A stretch of DNA of 7,007 bases from an uncultured Carnobacterium sp. (GTDB taxonomy: Bacteria; Bacillota; Bacilli; Lactobacillales; Aerococcaceae): the NCBI GenBank assembly GCA_937967765.1, contig CALCML010000005.1, positions 1 to 7,007 on the forward strand. Reading direction: 5' to 3'. Of this stretch, positions 6,257 through 7,007 are shown piece after piece. The notes beneath the pieces were generated by a model, which worked only from the letters and a program-made list of their open reading frames with translations, was not told where the DNA came from and searched no databases. The first letter of the stretch is position 1, and each line of letters starts with the position of its first letter. The position numbers and the translations under genes are program-made.

Positions 6257-6273
6257 ATTGACCTTTGTTGACT
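6257..6273 (+). promoter_or_regulatory. CtsR operator upstream of clpP
   Basis: ATTGACC (6257-6263), a 3-nt spacer TTT, and GTTGACT (6267-6273) match the CtsR heptad direct repeat in reverse orientation (TTTGACY-NTN-TTTGACY) at 12 of 14 positions. CtsR is the heat-shock repressor of clp genes in low-GC Gram-positives. The operator overlaps the -35 box of the clpP promoter, so bound CtsR would block RNA polymerase. Confidence 0.8.
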
Positions 6274-6286
6274 ATTGAAGTAGACT
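6258..6286 (+). promoter_or_regulatory. Sigma-A promoter of clpP
   Basis: TTGACC (6258-6263) and TAGACT (6281-6286) are separated by 17 bp; transcription would start near 6293. TATAAC (6286-6291) is an alternative -10 but has no -35 at a good distance. The -35 box is part of the CtsR site. Confidence 0.6.
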
Positions 6287-6316
6287 ATAACAAAAGTAGA
6301 ATATGGAGGAAATGCT

Positions 6317-6910
6317 ATGAATTTAATTCCAACAGTTATCGAGCAGTCTTCACGCGGAGAACGCGCTTATGACATTTACTCACGTTTATTAAAAGACCGT
6401 ATTATCATGGTGAGCGGACCAGTTCACGACGATATGGCGAATGCGATTATTGCGCAATTACTATTCTTAGATGCACAAGATCCTGAGAAAGATATTTACA
6501 TGTATATTAACTCTCCAGGAGGAAGCGTAACAGCTGGTTTAGCCATCTACGATACAATGAACTTCATTAAAGCAGACGTTCAAACAATCGCGATGGGTCT
6601 AGCAGCGTCAATGGGTTCATTCCTATTAACAGCTGGTGCTAAAGGAAAACGTTTCGCATTACCAAACGCTGAAATCTTAATCCACCAACCTTTAGGCGGA
6701 GCACAAGGGCAAGCGACTGAAATCGAAATTGCAGCACGTCAAATCTTGAAAACACGTGAACGTTTAAATAAAATCTTGGCAAAACAAACAGGCCAAAAAT
6801 TATCACGTATCGAAAAAGATACAGACCGTGATAACTACATGACAGCACAAGAAGCCTTAGAATACGGCTTAATCGATGCGATCATGGAAAGCTCAAAAGA
6901 AATGAAATAA
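6317..6910 (+). CDS. clpP: ATP-dependent Clp protease proteolytic subunit ClpP
   Basis: ClpP is the serine peptidase that forms two stacked heptameric rings and degrades proteins fed to it by ClpX, ClpC or ClpE ATPases in the cytoplasm. At 197 residues it has the full family length. The catalytic triad is complete: Ser98 in AASMGS, His123 in LIHQPLGG and Asp172 in TDRDNYM. The oxyanion-hole segment SPGGSVTAG (66-74) and the N-terminal axial-loop region ([29 protein letters not shown]) are normal. The ATG at 6317 has GGAGG (6305-6309) 7 nt upstream. It is controlled by a CtsR site, fitting heat-shock induction, and is followed by its own terminator. Nothing unusual is visible in the protein. 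Confidence 0.98.
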   Translation: MNLIPTVIEQSSRGERAYDIYSRLLKDRIIMVSGPVHDDMANAIIAQLLFLDAQDPEKDIYMYINSPGGSVTAGLAIYDTMNFIKADVQTIAMGLAASMGSFLLTAGAKGKRFALPNAEILIHQPLGGAQGQATEIEIAARQILKTRERLNKILAKQTGQKLSRIEKDTDRDNYMTAQEALEYGLIDAIMESSKEMK

Positions 6911-6913
6911 TAG

Positions 6914-6952
6914 AAAGTGCAGAAGAACTAATAGTTCTTCTGCTTTTTTTTT
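6914..6952 (+). terminator. Intrinsic terminator of clpP
   Basis: A perfect 11-bp stem, GCAGAAGAACT (6919-6929) with AGTTCTTCTGC (6933-6943), has a 3-nt loop and runs into nine T residues (6944-6952). The upstream A residues at 6914-6916 can extend pairing with the T-tract. It begins just after the tandem stop TAATAG. Confidence 0.93.
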
Positions 6953-6962
6953 GCCGTATATC

Positions 6963-6991
6963 TTCCTTTTTAGTCGTGAAAGCGGTACAAT
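6963..6991 (+). promoter_or_regulatory. Possible promoter of the next gene (beyond the window)
   Basis: TACAAT (6986-6991) is a good -10 box; the candidate -35 TTCCTT (6963-6968), 17 bp upstream, is poor. It is flanked by AGTCGT (6972-6977) and ACGACT (7000-7005), an inverted repeat that could be an operator. The downstream gene is not visible, so this stays tentative. Confidence 0.4.
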
Positions 6992-7007
6992 AGACACATA
7001 CGACTTT

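Overview
The window comes from a low-GC Gram-positive bacterium. The A/T-rich intergenic DNA, strong purine ribosome binding sites, a CtsR-type operator in front of clpP, two MreB paralogues (an MreB and an Mbl) and a small EpuA-family membrane protein after mbl all point to Bacilli, most likely Lactobacillales. A Carnobacteriaceae-like host is only a guess.

Layout, all genes on the + strand: (1) positions 1-55 look like the right end of an IS3-family (IS150-group-like) insertion sequence, with the last codons of its transposase and its terminal repeat. (2) A self-contained unit follows: a sigma-A promoter, a multi-spanning membrane protein with a DUF218/YdcF domain (145-1200), and a terminator whose stem uses the last codons of the gene. 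(3) A 555-bp gap contains a 279-nt imperfect inverted repeat (1308-1586). As RNA it would fold into a long rod ending in a compact three-way junction. I cannot match it to a known RNA family, and it is the most unusual thing here. (4) An extended -10 promoter and a 5' leader hairpin precede mreB-mreC-mreD (1756-4200), the classic cell-elongation operon, closed by a terminator. (5) A strong promoter drives a second unit: a Pr6Pr/AIG1-like membrane protein (4319-4960), mbl (4975-6054) and an EpuA-like small membrane protein (6051-6245). (6) clpP (6317-6910) has its own promoter overlapped by a CtsR operator, and ends in a textbook terminator. The final 55 bases probably hold the promoter of the next gene.

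Functionally, most of the window is a cell-shape cluster. MreB and Mbl are actin-like filaments that guide lateral wall synthesis, and MreC and MreD link them to the wall-synthesis machinery at the membrane. EpuA-like and Pr6Pr proteins are membrane proteins of uncertain role that share the mbl transcript. ClpP is the proteolytic core of Clp proteases. No terminator is visible between the EpuA-like gene and clpP, so the mbl transcript may read into clpP. No CRISPR, phage, tRNA or rRNA is visible. The core genes are ordinary members of their families; the novelty candidates are the structured repeat, the position of the Pr6Pr gene, and a C-terminal extension on Mbl.
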